From: JAWWPG01 sp038254365
Lineage (GTDB): Bacteria; Actinomycetota; Actinomycetes; Propionibacteriales; Nocardioidaceae
DNA: 64,000 nt
Assembly: GCA_038254365.1 (NCBI GenBank)
Contig: JBBSGI010000001.1
Location: 110,208 to 174,207 of the forward strand
Direction of reading: 5' to 3'
Of the stretch, positions 19,303 to 27,692 are shown in pieces. A program made the translations under genes and the position numbers. Under the pieces are notes generated by a model, which worked only from the letters and a program-made list of their open reading frames with translations, searched no databases and had not been told where the DNA came from. The first letter of the stretch is position 1; each line of letters opens with the position of its first letter.

Positions 19303-19952
19303 ACGGTTTCGGCGATGTCTCGTGGCCTCCCGCACCTGATGCGGCACTGCTCCAGCGGCTGTTCCCCCAGACGGTCCCGCAAATACGTCGCTATGTCGAC
19401 TTATTGATTAATCAAGGCATTGAACGAGGGCTGGTCGGGCCGGCGGAGGCCGCACGGGTGTGGGACCGCCACATCCTGAACTGTGCCGTCATTGCCCCCG
19501 CTTTTCCGCCGACCCGTAGCGTCTGCGATCTCGGCTCCGGAGCCGGCCTGCCCGGTGTCGTGCTGGCCCTCGCGCGGCCGGACTTGCAGGTAATGCTCCT
19601 GGAACCGTTGTTGCGTCGGGCCGCCTTCCTTGCGGAGGTGGTGGGTGAGCTCGACTTGCAGAACGCGGTGGTGCTGCGGGCCCGCGCCGAAGATGCCGCC
19701 GCTACTGTTGAGGTCGACCTGGTGACGGCACGGGCGGTCGCTCCACTGGAGCGACTTGCCCGCTGGGCGCGCCCCCTGCTCCGTCCCGGCGGAGCGCTGG
19801 TCGCGATCAAGGGCGAGTCCGCCGCGAAGGAGGTGGCCGCGGCGGGACCCGGGCTGGCCAAGCTCGGGGCCTGCCGGCTCCAGCTGCAGGCGTACGGGAG
19901 CGGCGTCGTGACGCCCGAGACCCGAGTGGTTCGGCTAGAGTTTCGCGAGTGA
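19299..19952 (+). CDS. rsmG: 16S rRNA (guanine-N7) methyltransferase RsmG, start codon uncertain
   Basis: Methylates G527 of 16S rRNA with S-adenosylmethionine. SAM site CDLGSGAGLPGVVLAL, then LLEPLLRRAAFL and VTARAVAPL. The conserved N-terminal helix (VPQIRRYVDLLINQGIERGL) is encoded from about 19360, but the frame contains no ATG, GTG or TTG between its upstream TAG (19248) and TTG 19404. The coordinates begin at CTG 19299, which overlaps the jag stop; a TTG start at 19404 would give 182 residues and remove this helix. CTG initiation, an indel or a sequencing error all remain possible. The stop overlaps the parA GTG. Confidence 0.85.
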   Translation: MNGFGDVSWPPAPDAALLQRLFPQTVPQIRRYVDLLINQGIERGLVGPAEAARVWDRHILNCAVIAPAFPPTRSVCDLGSGAGLPGVVLALARPDLQVMLLEPLLRRAAFLAEVVGELDLQNAVVLRARAEDAAATVEVDLVTARAVAPLERLARWARPLLRPGGALVAIKGESAAKEVAAAGPGLAKLGACRLQLQAYGSGVVTPETRVVRLEFRE

Positions 19953-20932
19953 CCCTGCAGGTGCACCCCGGCCTCGGCTGGCCAGCGATCGCCCCCCCGG
20001 CCGGCTCGGGTCCGCTCGGCTGGATGGCGGATGTTTCACGTGAAACGGCCGCTCCTGCGCCAGTGGGGTCCGCTCACTCGCTGGCCGCGGCCGCCGGGCG
20101 GCCTCTTCGCGAGCGCATCCGTCGCCCGCACACGACCCGGGTGATGGTGGTGGCCAACCAGAAGGGCGGCGTCGGCAAGACCACTACCGCGGTCAACATC
20201 GCCGCCGCGCTCGCGCAGCAGGGCCTGCGGGTGCTGGTGGTCGACCTGGACCCTCAGGGCAACGCCTCCACCGCGCTCTCGATCGCGCACACCGAAGGCA
20301 CCCCCAGTGCCTACGGCGTGCTGGTCGACTCCGTCCCGATCGCCGACGTCGTGGCGGAGTGCGAGCACATTGCCGGCCTGCTCGCGGTGCCGGCCACGAT
20401 CGACCTCGCCGGAGCCGAGATCGAGCTCGTGTCGCTGGTGGCTCGGGAGAACCGGCTGCGCAACGCGCTCAAGACGTACCTCCAGCAGGAGGCATCCGCA
20501 GGTCGGCGCTTCGACTACGTCTTTATCGACTGCCCGCCGTCGCTGGGCCTGCTTACGGTCAACGCGCTCACCGCCGGGGAGGAGATGCTCATCCCGATCC
20601 AGTGCGAGTACTACGCGCTCGAGGGGGTTACCCAGCTGATGCGGACGATCGACCAGGTACGGCTGCATCTCAACCCGCAGCTGCGGGTCGGCGCCGTCGT
20701 GCTCACGATGTTCGACGCTCGGACCCGGCTCGCCGCTGGAGTGGCTGAAGAGGTTCGTCGCCACTTCGGTGAGGAGGTGCTGCGCACCGCCGTGCCACGG
20801 TCGGTGCGGATCTCCGAGGCACCCAGTTACGGTCAGACCGTGCTGACCTACGACCCGGCCTCGGCCGGGGCGCTGAGCTACCTCGAGGTGGCCTCCGAGC
20901 TCACCGCGCAGCCTCAGGGAGCGCCGCGATGA
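19949..20932 (+). CDS. parA: Chromosome partitioning ATPase ParA (Soj)
   Basis: 327 residues. After a variable ~60-residue N-terminus comes the deviant Walker A ANQKGGVGKTTTAVN, Walker A' VVDLDPQGNAST and Walker B FDYVFIDCPPSLGLLTVNAL. Forms DNA-bound ATP dimers that move ParB-parS complexes. The GTG start overlaps the rsmG stop; ATG 20024 is a possible alternative. The N-terminal codons contain a parS site, so the same DNA is both coding and centromeric. Overlaps parB by 4 bases. Confidence 0.95.
   Translation: MTLQVHPGLGWPAIAPPAGSGPLGWMADVSRETAAPAPVGSAHSLAAAAGRPLRERIRRPHTTRVMVVANQKGGVGKTTTAVNIAAALAQQGLRVLVVDLDPQGNASTALSIAHTEGTPSAYGVLVDSVPIADVVAECEHIAGLLAVPATIDLAGAEIELVSLVARENRLRNALKTYLQQEASAGRRFDYVFIDCPPSLGLLTVNALTAGEEMLIPIQCEYYALEGVTQLMRTIDQVRLHLNPQLRVGAVVLTMFDARTRLAAGVAEEVRRHFGEEVLRTAVPRSVRISEAPSYGQTVLTYDPASAGALSYLEVASELTAQPQGAPR
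20032..20047. promoter_or_regulatory. parS: parS site within parA
   Basis: TGTTTCACGTGAAACG matches the universal parS palindrome TGTTTCACGTGAAACA at 15 of 16 positions. It encodes VSRET of ParA. ParB loads here as a CTP clamp and spreads; it is the only close match I saw in the window. Confidence 0.9.
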
Positions 20933-21837
20933 GTGCGCCCGGCCGGGGGCTTGGCCGCGGATTGGGCGCACTGATCCCCCAATCGCGGGAGTCGCCGCAA
21001 CCGCAGGCCGGCCATGGCGCCTACTACGCAGAGCTGCCGGTGGGCGCGATCCGCCCGAACCCGCGGCAGCCCCGTTCGGTTTTCGACGAGGACGCCCTGA
21101 GCGAGCTCGTCGCGTCGATCCGCGAGGTCGGGCTCCTGCAGCCGGTGATCGTCAGGGCCTGCTCCCACGACGCCTACGAGCTCGTCATGGGTGAGCGCCG
21201 TTGGCGAGCTGTCCAGCAGGCCGGTCTGGAGCTGATCCCCGCCATCATCAAGGAGACGTCCGACGACACGTTGCTGCGTGACGCGCTCCTGGAGAACGTC
21301 CATCGCGCCCAGCTGAACCCGCTGGAGGAGGGGGCGGCGTACCAGCAGCTGCTCGACGACTTCGGCTGCACCCATGAGGAGCTCGCGACCAGGCTGGGGA
21401 GATCCCGTCCGCACATCTCCAACACCGTGCGACTGCTGCGGCTCCCCCCGCGCGTACAGCGCAGGGTAGCGGCGGGAGTACTCTCCGCCGGCCACGCGCG
21501 TGCTCTGCTGGGCGTCGAAGATAGCGAGAAGCAGGAGCGCTTGGCCGCCAAGGTGGTTGCCGAAGGCATCTCGGTTCGCGGCTTAGAAGAGCTGGTGGCC
21601 CTCGACCCTGCCGACGCCCCCCATCGGCTGCCACGTTCGCGTCCCGAAATTCCCGGGCTGGCGGAGATTGCCGAGCGGTTGGCTGAGCGCTTCGACACCC
21701 GGTGCCGGGTTGACCTCGGGCGATCCAGGGGGAAGATCGTGCTGGAGTTCGCTTCGCTGGACGATCTCCGGCGCATCCTGAACCTGATCGAAACGAGTCC
21801 GCTCGAGCCTATTGCAAGGAGTGTTTCGAAAGAGTAG
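20929..21837 (+). CDS. parB: ParB chromosome segregation protein / CTPase
   Basis: 302 residues. N-terminal RGLGRGLGALIP (ParA-stimulating motif), then the CTP-binding ParB/Srx domain with IRPNPRQPRSVFDE and GERRWRAVQQAG, ENVHRAQLNPLEEG, a central HTH (THEELATRLGRSRPHISNTVRLL) for parS recognition, and a C-terminal dimerisation domain. Coupled to parA by ATGA overlap. Last gene of the origin-proximal rightward operon. Confidence 0.97.
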   Translation: MSAPGRGLGRGLGALIPQSRESPQPQAGHGAYYAELPVGAIRPNPRQPRSVFDEDALSELVASIREVGLLQPVIVRACSHDAYELVMGERRWRAVQQAGLELIPAIIKETSDDTLLRDALLENVHRAQLNPLEEGAAYQQLLDDFGCTHEELATRLGRSRPHISNTVRLLRLPPRVQRRVAAGVLSAGHARALLGVEDSEKQERLAAKVVAEGISVRGLEELVALDPADAPHRLPRSRPEIPGLAEIAERLAERFDTRCRVDLGRSRGKIVLEFASLDDLRRILNLIETSPLEPIARSVSKE

Positions 21838-21846
21838 TTTCGATAG

Positions 21847-22440
21847 GTGACGGTAACCCAGCGCCGCATCACGGCTGCCGACGAGATGCGGGCACTCGCC
21901 CACCCGCTGCGGCTTCAGTTGCTCGAGCTGCTCGCGGCCGAGGGCGCCTTCACCGCGAGCGCGGCGGCGCGACGTCTCGGAGAGACCCCAGCCAACGTGT
22001 CGTGGCACCTGCGCAAGCTGGCGGCCTACGGGTTCGTCCGACAAGGTGCGGGGCCCGGACGGGCGAAGCCCTGGAAGTTCGTCGCGCAGTCCCTCAGCTT
22101 CGGCGAGGACGCCGAGGACCTCCCCGCGGCGACGGCGTTGACCGACCTGGTCCTGGAGCGCGAGTTCCACGTGCTCCGCACGAGCCTGCGCGAACAGTCG
22201 TCGCGGGAGGCGGCCTGGCGCGACGCCACGGCGGTCCTGCAGACCCGGTTCTGGTTGACTGCGCAAGAGGCGAGCGGTCTCGGTGACCGGCTCCGCGAGA
22301 TCTTTCTCGCCGATGACCTGGTCGAACGCAACCAGGACCCGTCGCTCAGACCGGCGCAAGCGCGGCTGATGGCCTTGATGAGCTGGGTGGTTCCCTACGG
22401 CGACCAGGCGGGGGACCGGGAAGCAAGGGTCTCATCGTGA
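21847..22440 (+). CDS. ArsR-like winged-helix transcriptional regulator
   Basis: 197 residues from GTG 21847. The first ~85 residues form an HTH_20/ArsR-type domain: MRALAHPLRLQLLELL, TASAAARRLGETPANVSWHL, RKLAAYGFV. The C-terminal half is helical and of unknown ligand. It overlaps the following MFS gene by 4 bases (GTGA), so it most likely controls that pump. It lies 9 bases after parB but is not part of the conserved partition cluster. Confidence 0.85.
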   Translation: MTVTQRRITAADEMRALAHPLRLQLLELLAAEGAFTASAAARRLGETPANVSWHLRKLAAYGFVRQGAGPGRAKPWKFVAQSLSFGEDAEDLPAATALTDLVLEREFHVLRTSLREQSSREAAWRDATAVLQTRFWLTAQEASGLGDRLREIFLADDLVERNQDPSLRPAQARLMALMSWVVPYGDQAGDREARVSS

Positions 22441-23672
22441 GACAAGCGTTTCGCCAGCATGGGTTCACCCTGCTGTTCGCCGGGCTGCTCACCAGCATGC
22501 TCGGGGACTCCCTGATGCTGATCGTCCTGGCCATCTGGGTGAAGAGTCTCACCGGCTCGAACGGCGCAGCCGGCCTGACGTTCTTCTTCATGGCCGTGCC
22601 GTCGCTGGCGGCCCCGGTGGCCGGCATGTACGTTGACAGGTTGACCCGCCGTACCGTGCTGATCTGGGGCAATCTCGCGAGTGCCCTCGCCATGGCGCCG
22701 CTGGTCCTGGTCCACGACCGGGGGCAGGTCTGGGTGATCTACCTGGTGGCCGTCGGCTACGGAATCTCGTGGGTGGTGCTTCCGGGCGCCCTCAACGGCC
22801 TGCTGAAGGAGATGCTTCCGGAGCACCTCCTGGTCGATGCGAACGCGTCGCTCTCGACGACCAAGGAGGCGCTGCGCCTCTTCGGTCCCCTGGTCGGGGC
22901 CGGACTGTACTCCTGGGGTGGTGGAGGGCTGGTCGCGGTACTCGACGCCGGCTCCTTCGGGGTTGCCGCGGTCGCGGTGGCCGCCCTTCGGATCCACGAG
23001 CCCAAGCCGGTGCGGGAGACCGGACGCTGGAGGGCGGAGTGCAGCGCGGGTATGCGACACATCTGGCGCGACCCGGTGCTGAAGCACACGTTGCTGGCTG
23101 TGGCCGCGGCGCTGCTCGTGGTCGGGTTCACCGAGTCGGCGGTCTTCGCCGCTGTGGAGTACTACGATCGGCCGGCGAGCTTCGTCGGGGTCATCGTCTC
23201 GGTTCAGGGCGTTGGGGCGGTGTGCGGCGGTCTGTCGTCTGCGTGGATCATCCGCCGGCTCGGTGAGGCGGAGTCGATCTCGCTGTCCCTGGTGCTGTTC
23301 GCCGCGGGCTTGGCGATCGCTGCCGCCGTACCCTGGTTGTGGGGCTTCTTCCTCGGAATCGTCGTGCTGGGTCTCGCCCTCCCGGTGTTCATCGTGGCGC
23401 TGAACACGCTGCTGCAGCGGAGAACTCCCCAGCACCTGATGGGGCGGGTCTCCGCCGCCACAGACGTCCTGTTGGGCACCCCGCAGTCGGTCTCGATAGC
23501 GATGGGAGCGCTCCTGGTTACGCTGCTCACCTTCCGCTCGATCTTCTGGGTGAGTGCCGCAGTGATCCTCGCCGCGGCCGGCTACCTCACCTGGGCATTG
23601 CGCGGCGAAGCAGCCCGGCAGCTGGCGGAGTCCGCCGCCAGCGCGGGCGCCCGGTTGGACCGCCCACCGTGA
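22437..23672 (+). CDS. Major facilitator superfamily efflux protein
   Basis: 411 residues with about 12 hydrophobic helices. The motif-A-like loop MYVDRLTRRTVLIWGN lies between helices 2 and 3, as in MFS_3/drug exporters of the MefA/enterobactin-exporter type. The second half has a similar loop, IIRRLGEAESISL. Translationally coupled to the ArsR-like regulator, so a ligand-inducible export unit is likely; substrate unknown. Confidence 0.85.
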   Translation: MRQAFRQHGFTLLFAGLLTSMLGDSLMLIVLAIWVKSLTGSNGAAGLTFFFMAVPSLAAPVAGMYVDRLTRRTVLIWGNLASALAMAPLVLVHDRGQVWVIYLVAVGYGISWVVLPGALNGLLKEMLPEHLLVDANASLSTTKEALRLFGPLVGAGLYSWGGGGLVAVLDAGSFGVAAVAVAALRIHEPKPVRETGRWRAECSAGMRHIWRDPVLKHTLLAVAAALLVVGFTESAVFAAVEYYDRPASFVGVIVSVQGVGAVCGGLSSAWIIRRLGEAESISLSLVLFAAGLAIAAAVPWLWGFFLGIVVLGLALPVFIVALNTLLQRRTPQHLMGRVSAATDVLLGTPQSVSIAMGALLVTLLTFRSIFWVSAAVILAAAGYLTWALRGEAARQLAESAASAGARLDRPP

Positions 23673-23758
23673 CGACGGGGAACCGAGGCAGTGACAACCC
23701 ATCGAGGTGACCCACCACGCGGTTACCCTATTTGCGTCACCGGACTCAGGAGGTTGTC

Positions 23759-24142
23759 ATGCGATCAGCTCGCCTGCTCGCCGCGTTGGTGTGCGCGGTT
23801 GCCCTGCTGGTTCCGGCCGCCGCCGGAGCGTCATCGGCGCAGGGCGCAGCCAAACCTCACCGGGACTTCCTCTACGCCAAGATCGTGAAGTTGCAGGACG
23901 GGTCGCTGTCCTTCCGGGCGCGGATCGCGGACTATCCGAACGGCTTCGTCGGGCTGATGAAGAAGACCTGCCGCACGTGCACCTGGAACCGGGTGGCCGT
24001 GCGCCGGACGACAGATTTCGGGCGGATCTTCATGGCGGTCACAGCACCGGCGCAGGGGCGCTGGTACTGGCGGTACCGCACCCCGGAGACCGCCAGGTTC
24101 GCCGTCACCTATAGCTCGACGTGGTACACGTTCCGTCGCTGA
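23759..24142 (+). CDS. Small secreted protein of unknown function
   Basis: 127 residues from ATG 23759 with AGGAGG five bases upstream; the frame is open nine codons further but without a site. A clear signal peptide (RSARLLAALVCAVALLVPAAAGA) is followed by a ~100-residue basic, aromatic-rich domain ending YSSTWYTFRR, with a Cys pair in KKTCRTCTW. The repeated Trp/Tyr and Arg suggest a beta-sandwich such as a small Ig-like or wall-binding fold, but I do not recognise a family. Confidence 0.75.
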   Translation: MRSARLLAALVCAVALLVPAAAGASSAQGAAKPHRDFLYAKIVKLQDGSLSFRARIADYPNGFVGLMKKTCRTCTWNRVAVRRTTDFGRIFMAVTAPAQGRWYWRYRTPETARFAVTYSSTWYTFRR

Positions 24143-24171
24143 ACGGGCAACCCGCCGGATAGCATGAGCGC

Positions 24172-24822
24172 ATGGGACGAAAAGTGGTGTCCCTCACTCG
24201 TGACAACGTCGCGGAGTTACCGCTGCCCTGCCGAGACTGCACGTTGTGGGAGATCGGCAGCACCTCGAGCAGCCATGCGACCAAGGACGACTGGGTGTCG
24301 GCGGTGCTGTTGGACTGGGGCAGCTGCGGTCGAGTTCTCTACGTCGACGAGCAGATTGCCGGTTTCGCGATGTACGCGCCGGCAGAGTACGTCGAGGGCG
24401 CACACGCACTGGTGAACGCCGCAGTGAGTGCTGACGCGGTGCTGCTGATGACCGCGCGGATACTGCCGGCCTTCCAGGGTGGTGGACTCGGGAGGGTGCT
24501 GATCCAGTCGGTGGCCAAAGACCTGATGGGACGGCGCCGAGTCAGGGGCATCGAGGCGTTCGGTGATGCGCAAGGACACGAGAACGGCTGCGTGGTGCCG
24601 GCGGGCTTCCTGACGGCCGTCGGCTTCAAGACGGTCCAGGCACACCCGCGCTATCCGCGCCTGCGACTCGACCTGCGCGGCGTGCTCAGCTGGCGAGATG
24701 ACGTCGAACTAGCCGTCGAGCGATGGCTCGGAGCGATCCGGCCCGGGGCCGTCCGACCCGGCGCGATCAGCCCCGAACAGGGCGCCGGACCGGCTGGTGC
24801 GGCGCCCCGAGTCGACGGGTAG
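24172..24822 (+). CDS. GNAT family N-acetyltransferase (Rv3916c-like)
   Basis: 216 residues. The acetyl-CoA loop is ARILPAFQGGGLGRVLIQ, followed by the C-terminal part GIEAFGDA and GFLTAVGFKTVQAHPRYPRLRLDL. Two early cysteines sit in LPCRDCTLWE. Actinobacteria carry this protein between parB and the amidase/thioredoxin genes; its substrate is unknown. It is convergent with trxA, stops 10 bases apart. The last ~35 residues are a Gly/Ala/Pro tail. Confidence 0.85.
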   Translation: MGRKVVSLTRDNVAELPLPCRDCTLWEIGSTSSSHATKDDWVSAVLLDWGSCGRVLYVDEQIAGFAMYAPAEYVEGAHALVNAAVSADAVLLMTARILPAFQGGGLGRVLIQSVAKDLMGRRRVRGIEAFGDAQGHENGCVVPAGFLTAVGFKTVQAHPRYPRLRLDLRGVLSWRDDVELAVERWLGAIRPGAVRPGAISPEQGAGPAGAAPRVDG

Positions 24823-24832
24823 CGGAGGTCGC

Positions 24833-25159
24833 TCAGCCGATGAACTCGGCGAGCTGGTTCAGCAGCGAGGCCTTGGGCTGAGCGCCCACGATGGACTTGA
24901 CCAGCTGCCCGCCCTGGTAGACGTTCAGCGCGGGAATGCCGGTGACCCGGTAGCCGGCGGGCGTGATCGGGTTCTCGTCGACGTTCATCTTGACGAAGGA
25001 CATCTTGTCGCCGTGCTCGGCAGCGATCTCGTCGAGGATCGGTCCGACCTGACGGCAGGGCCCGCACCAGGCGGCCCAGAAGTCGACGAGCACGGGCTTG
25101 TCGGCCTCGAGCACGGTCGCCTTGAAGTCGGCGTCCGTGACGGCGGGAAGCTCACTCAT
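24833..25159 (-). CDS. trxA: Thioredoxin
   Basis: 108 residues with the active site WAAWCGPCRQV, the cis-Pro loop in VTGIPALNVY and the usual length. Reduces protein disulfides using electrons from TrxB. It follows trxB by 25 bases, so both share the SigR-type promoter upstream of trxB. Start ATG has AGGAGAGAGAG-like purines upstream. Confidence 0.97.
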   Translation of the reverse strand: MSELPAVTDADFKATVLEADKPVLVDFWAAWCGPCRQVGPILDEIAAEHGDKMSFVKMNVDENPITPAGYRVTGIPALNVYQGGQLVKSIVGAQPKASLLNQLAEFIG

Positions 25160-25184
25160 GAATCTCTCTCTCCTCTGATGGGTT

Positions 25185-26156
25185 TCACCCTACGACCATA
25201 GGTCGGCGGTCCGACAACGCGGTCAGGAACCGCTCGGCGTCGAGGGCGGCGGCACATCCGGTGCCAGCGGCGGTCACGGCTTGCCGGTAGGTGTGGTCGA
25301 CCAGGTCGCCGGCGGCGAACACACCACTCAGGTTGGTTCTTGTCGTACCATCGGCGACCAGCACGTACCCGGCAGCGTCGACGTGCACCTGGTCCCGGAC
25401 CAGCTCCGAGCGGGGATCGTGGCCGATGGCGATGAACAGCCCGGTCACGTCGAGCCGACGGTGCTCGCCGGTCACGAGATTCTGGAGGGTCACGCCCGCC
25501 AGCTGCCCGTCGCCGAGGATCTCGCTGACGGCGCTGTTCCAGGCGATCTCGATCTTGTCGTTCGACAGCGCTCGCTGGGCCATGATCGCGCTCGCTCTGA
25601 GCTGGCCGCGTCGGTGGACGATCGTGACCTTGGCGGCGAACCGGCTGAGGAAGGTCGCCTCCTCGACGGCCGAGTCGCCGCCTCCGACGACGGCGATCTC
25701 CTGGTCGCGGAAGAAGAAGCCATCGCACGTCGCACACCAGCTCACACCGTGGCCGGAGAGCTCATCCTCGTGTGGTAGGCCGAGCTTGCGGTAACCCGAC
25801 CCCATCGCCAGGATCACCGTGAGGGCGCGGAACTCGTTGCCGGCGCTGTCCCGGACGATCTTGACCTCCCCCGTGAGGTCCATCGAGGTCACGTCGTCGC
25901 TGACCAGCTCGGCGCCGAACTTCTCGGCCTGCTTGCGAAGGTCGTCCATCAGGGCCGGACCCATGATGCCGTCCGGGAAGCCGGGGAAGTTCTCCACCTC
26001 CGTGGTGGTCATCAGCGCACCCCCGGCGGTGACGGAGCCTTCGAACACCATCGGCTCCAGGTTCGCCCGTGCCGCGTAGATCGCCGCGGTGTACCCGGCC
26101 GGACCGGATCCGACGATGATCACGTTGCGGACGTTCTCCCGGTCCAGGACAGACAC
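25185..26156 (-). CDS. trxB: Thioredoxin-disulfide reductase
   Basis: 323 residues from GTG 26156, with GGAAGG 9 bases upstream; the open frame to 26195 adds no conserved sequence. FAD motif IIVGSGPAGYTAAIYAAR, redox site SWCATCDGFFF, NADPH motif VVGGGDSAVEEATFL and the C-terminal GVFAAGDLVDHTYRQA. Transfers electrons from NADPH to thioredoxin. Operon with trxA. Confidence 0.97.
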   Translation of the reverse strand: MSVLDRENVRNVIIVGSGPAGYTAAIYAARANLEPMVFEGSVTAGGALMTTTEVENFPGFPDGIMGPALMDDLRKQAEKFGAELVSDDVTSMDLTGEVKIVRDSAGNEFRALTVILAMGSGYRKLGLPHEDELSGHGVSWCATCDGFFFRDQEIAVVGGGDSAVEEATFLSRFAAKVTIVHRRGQLRASAIMAQRALSNDKIEIAWNSAVSEILGDGQLAGVTLQNLVTGEHRRLDVTGLFIAIGHDPRSELVRDQVHVDAAGYVLVADGTTRTNLSGVFAAGDLVDHTYRQAVTAAGTGCAAALDAERFLTALSDRRPMVVG

Positions 26157-26205
26157 GTGCTCATCCCTTCCGGCGCCTGTGGTCGATGGGTCCAACTGCT
26201 ATCTC

Positions 26206-26232
26206 AACCGATCCTAGGCGGAGTTCATTCCC
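26206..26232 (-). promoter_or_regulatory. SigR/SigH-type promoter for trxB-trxA
   Basis: Minus strand: GGGAAT (26232-26227), exactly 18 bases, then GTT (26208-26206). This is the full SigR consensus of Streptomyces (GGAAT-N18-GTT; SigH in mycobacteria), and trxBA is the classic target. A transcript from here would begin near 26198, about 40 bases before the trxB GTG. The cognate sigma gene is not in the window. Confidence 0.75.
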
Positions 26233-26277
26233 GCTCGCGACGCCCCGCTGACCACCGCGATTTGCCTGGTACGGCGC

Positions 26278-27048
26278 TCAGTAGCCGGTGACGTACAAGG
26301 TCTGCTTCGCGGTCGCGCAGTCGTAGATGGTGGCCAGCCGGGTCTGCAGGTCGACGGTGAGCACCGCTCGTCGGCCCTCGAAGCGAACCACGGTCGACGG
26401 TCCTGCGTCGATCGGGGTGGCACAACCGGCCGCCAAGGCGAGGGGCAGCGCGGCCCCCCGGGCAGCCAGCCGCCGGGCCTCGCCAGGCACCCCGGCCGGC
26501 GCGAGGGACTCGAGTGCTTCGGCGGGTACCTTCCCATCGGGCAGCGCGCTCGAGCTGCTGCGCCCGCCGACCGCCTTGGGTGGGTGCGCGTTGTAGGCAC
26601 CCCCTTGCTGGGCAACTGAACGGTTGCTGGCGCCGGCGCTGTCGGCCGATGTGGCGTTGCCAGAGTTGCCCCCGTGCGAGATCGCCTGTACCCCGGCGAC
26701 ACCCACGCCGGCCACCACCACGGCGGCCGCCGCGCCGGCGAGCCACTTCCACGGCTGCCGGCCGGCCGAGGGCCGTACCGGCTCCACAGTCGGGTAGCCA
26801 CCGGCCCGCTTGAGGCTGGCCCGGCCGACCGCCGCCTCGACCGCCGCCACCACGTCCGGCGGCATCTCCACGGGGGCGGCCCCTTCTTCAGCGAGCATCG
26901 CCGTCAGGTCGAGCAGATCCTCCCGCGCCCGCCGGCACGCCGAACAGGACGCGAGGTGGGCGTTCACGTCCATGGCTTCGGTGGCGGGCAGCGCTCCGGC
27001 GAGCAGGTCCGAGATCCGCTCGGTGGAGGGGTGTCGCGGCTGATTCAC
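26278..27048 (-). CDS. Zinc-binding anti-sigma factor, partner of SigM
   Basis: 256 residues. N-terminal zinc anti-sigma (ZAS) domain with His31, Cys35 and Cys38 in NAHLASCSACRR; one transmembrane helix about 105-125 (KWLAGAAAAVVVAGVGVAGV); a Ser/Gly/Asn-rich extracellular linker; and an outer domain with LTVDLQTRLATIYD. Cysteines near the C-terminus could bridge. It should hold SigM at the membrane and release it on envelope or redox stress. Overlaps sigM by 4 bases. Confidence 0.88.
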   Translation of the reverse strand: MNQPRHPSTERISDLLAGALPATEAMDVNAHLASCSACRRAREDLLDLTAMLAEEGAAPVEMPPDVVAAVEAAVGRASLKRAGGYPTVEPVRPSAGRQPWKWLAGAAAAVVVAGVGVAGVQAISHGGNSGNATSADSAGASNRSVAQQGGAYNAHPPKAVGGRSSSSALPDGKVPAEALESLAPAGVPGEARRLAARGAALPLALAAGCATPIDAGPSTVVRFEGRRAVLTVDLQTRLATIYDCATAKQTLYVTGY

Positions 27049-27692
27049 GAGGTGCTTCCTGGGTCGGGGGAGGGTGAGGCCGGGTCGGTCACTTGGACGT
27101 CAGGGGGCCCATCACGGTTCCGCTGGTCCGGAGCCGCGCGATACTGGCTCAGCAGGGGCACCAGTCGGGCCCGCCCCCGGGCGCAGCGGCTCTTGACCGT
27201 GCCTGGCGCGCAGCCCATCATGGCCGCGACCTCTTCGATCGGGTAGCCCTCCATGTCGACGAGCACGATCGCGGTGCGCTGGTCCTCGCTGAGCGCGACG
27301 AGCGCCCGCAGCACGTCCGTACGGCGCTCGCTCACCTCGGCCGGATCGCGGGCCGCCGGTTCGTCCGCGAGCGCGCCGAACCGGTCCTCGTCCTGGGGCA
27401 GGGGGACGGTGGCCCGGGACCTCTGCCGGCGCAGCCGGTCCAGGCAGGCGTTGACGACGATCCGGTGCAGCCAGGTGGACACCTGCGCGTCGCCGCGGAA
27501 CCCCTCGGCCCGGCGGAACGCGGAGACCAGAGCCTCCTGGACGGCGTCGGCGGCCTCCTCGCGGTCGCCGGTAGTGCGCAGGGCGACCGCCCAGAGCCGG
27601 TCCCGGTGTCGGTGCACCAGCTCGGCGAACGCGTCCGGGTCCCCGTCGACGTGAGCCGCCAGCAGCGTGGCGTCGTCGAGACCGGAGGTCAC
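27045..27692 (-). CDS. sigM: ECF RNA polymerase sigma factor SigM
   Basis: 215 residues. Region 2: FAELVHRHRDRLWAVALRT, DREEAADAVQEALVSAFRRA and STWLHRIVVNACLDRLRR. Region 4: LSEDQRTAIVLVDMEGYP, EEVAAMMGCAPGTVKSRCARG. Position after murJ and before a ZAS gene identifies the SigM lineage (Rv3911). The start overlaps the murJ stop by 4 bases, so stress sigma and lipid II flippase are made from one message. Confidence 0.92.
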   Translation of the reverse strand: MTSGLDDATLLAAHVDGDPDAFAELVHRHRDRLWAVALRTTGDREEAADAVQEALVSAFRRAEGFRGDAQVSTWLHRIVVNACLDRLRRQRSRATVPLPQDEDRFGALADEPAARDPAEVSERRTDVLRALVALSEDQRTAIVLVDMEGYPIEEVAAMMGCAPGTVKSRCARGRARLVPLLSQYRAAPDQRNRDGPPDVQVTDPASPSPDPGSTS

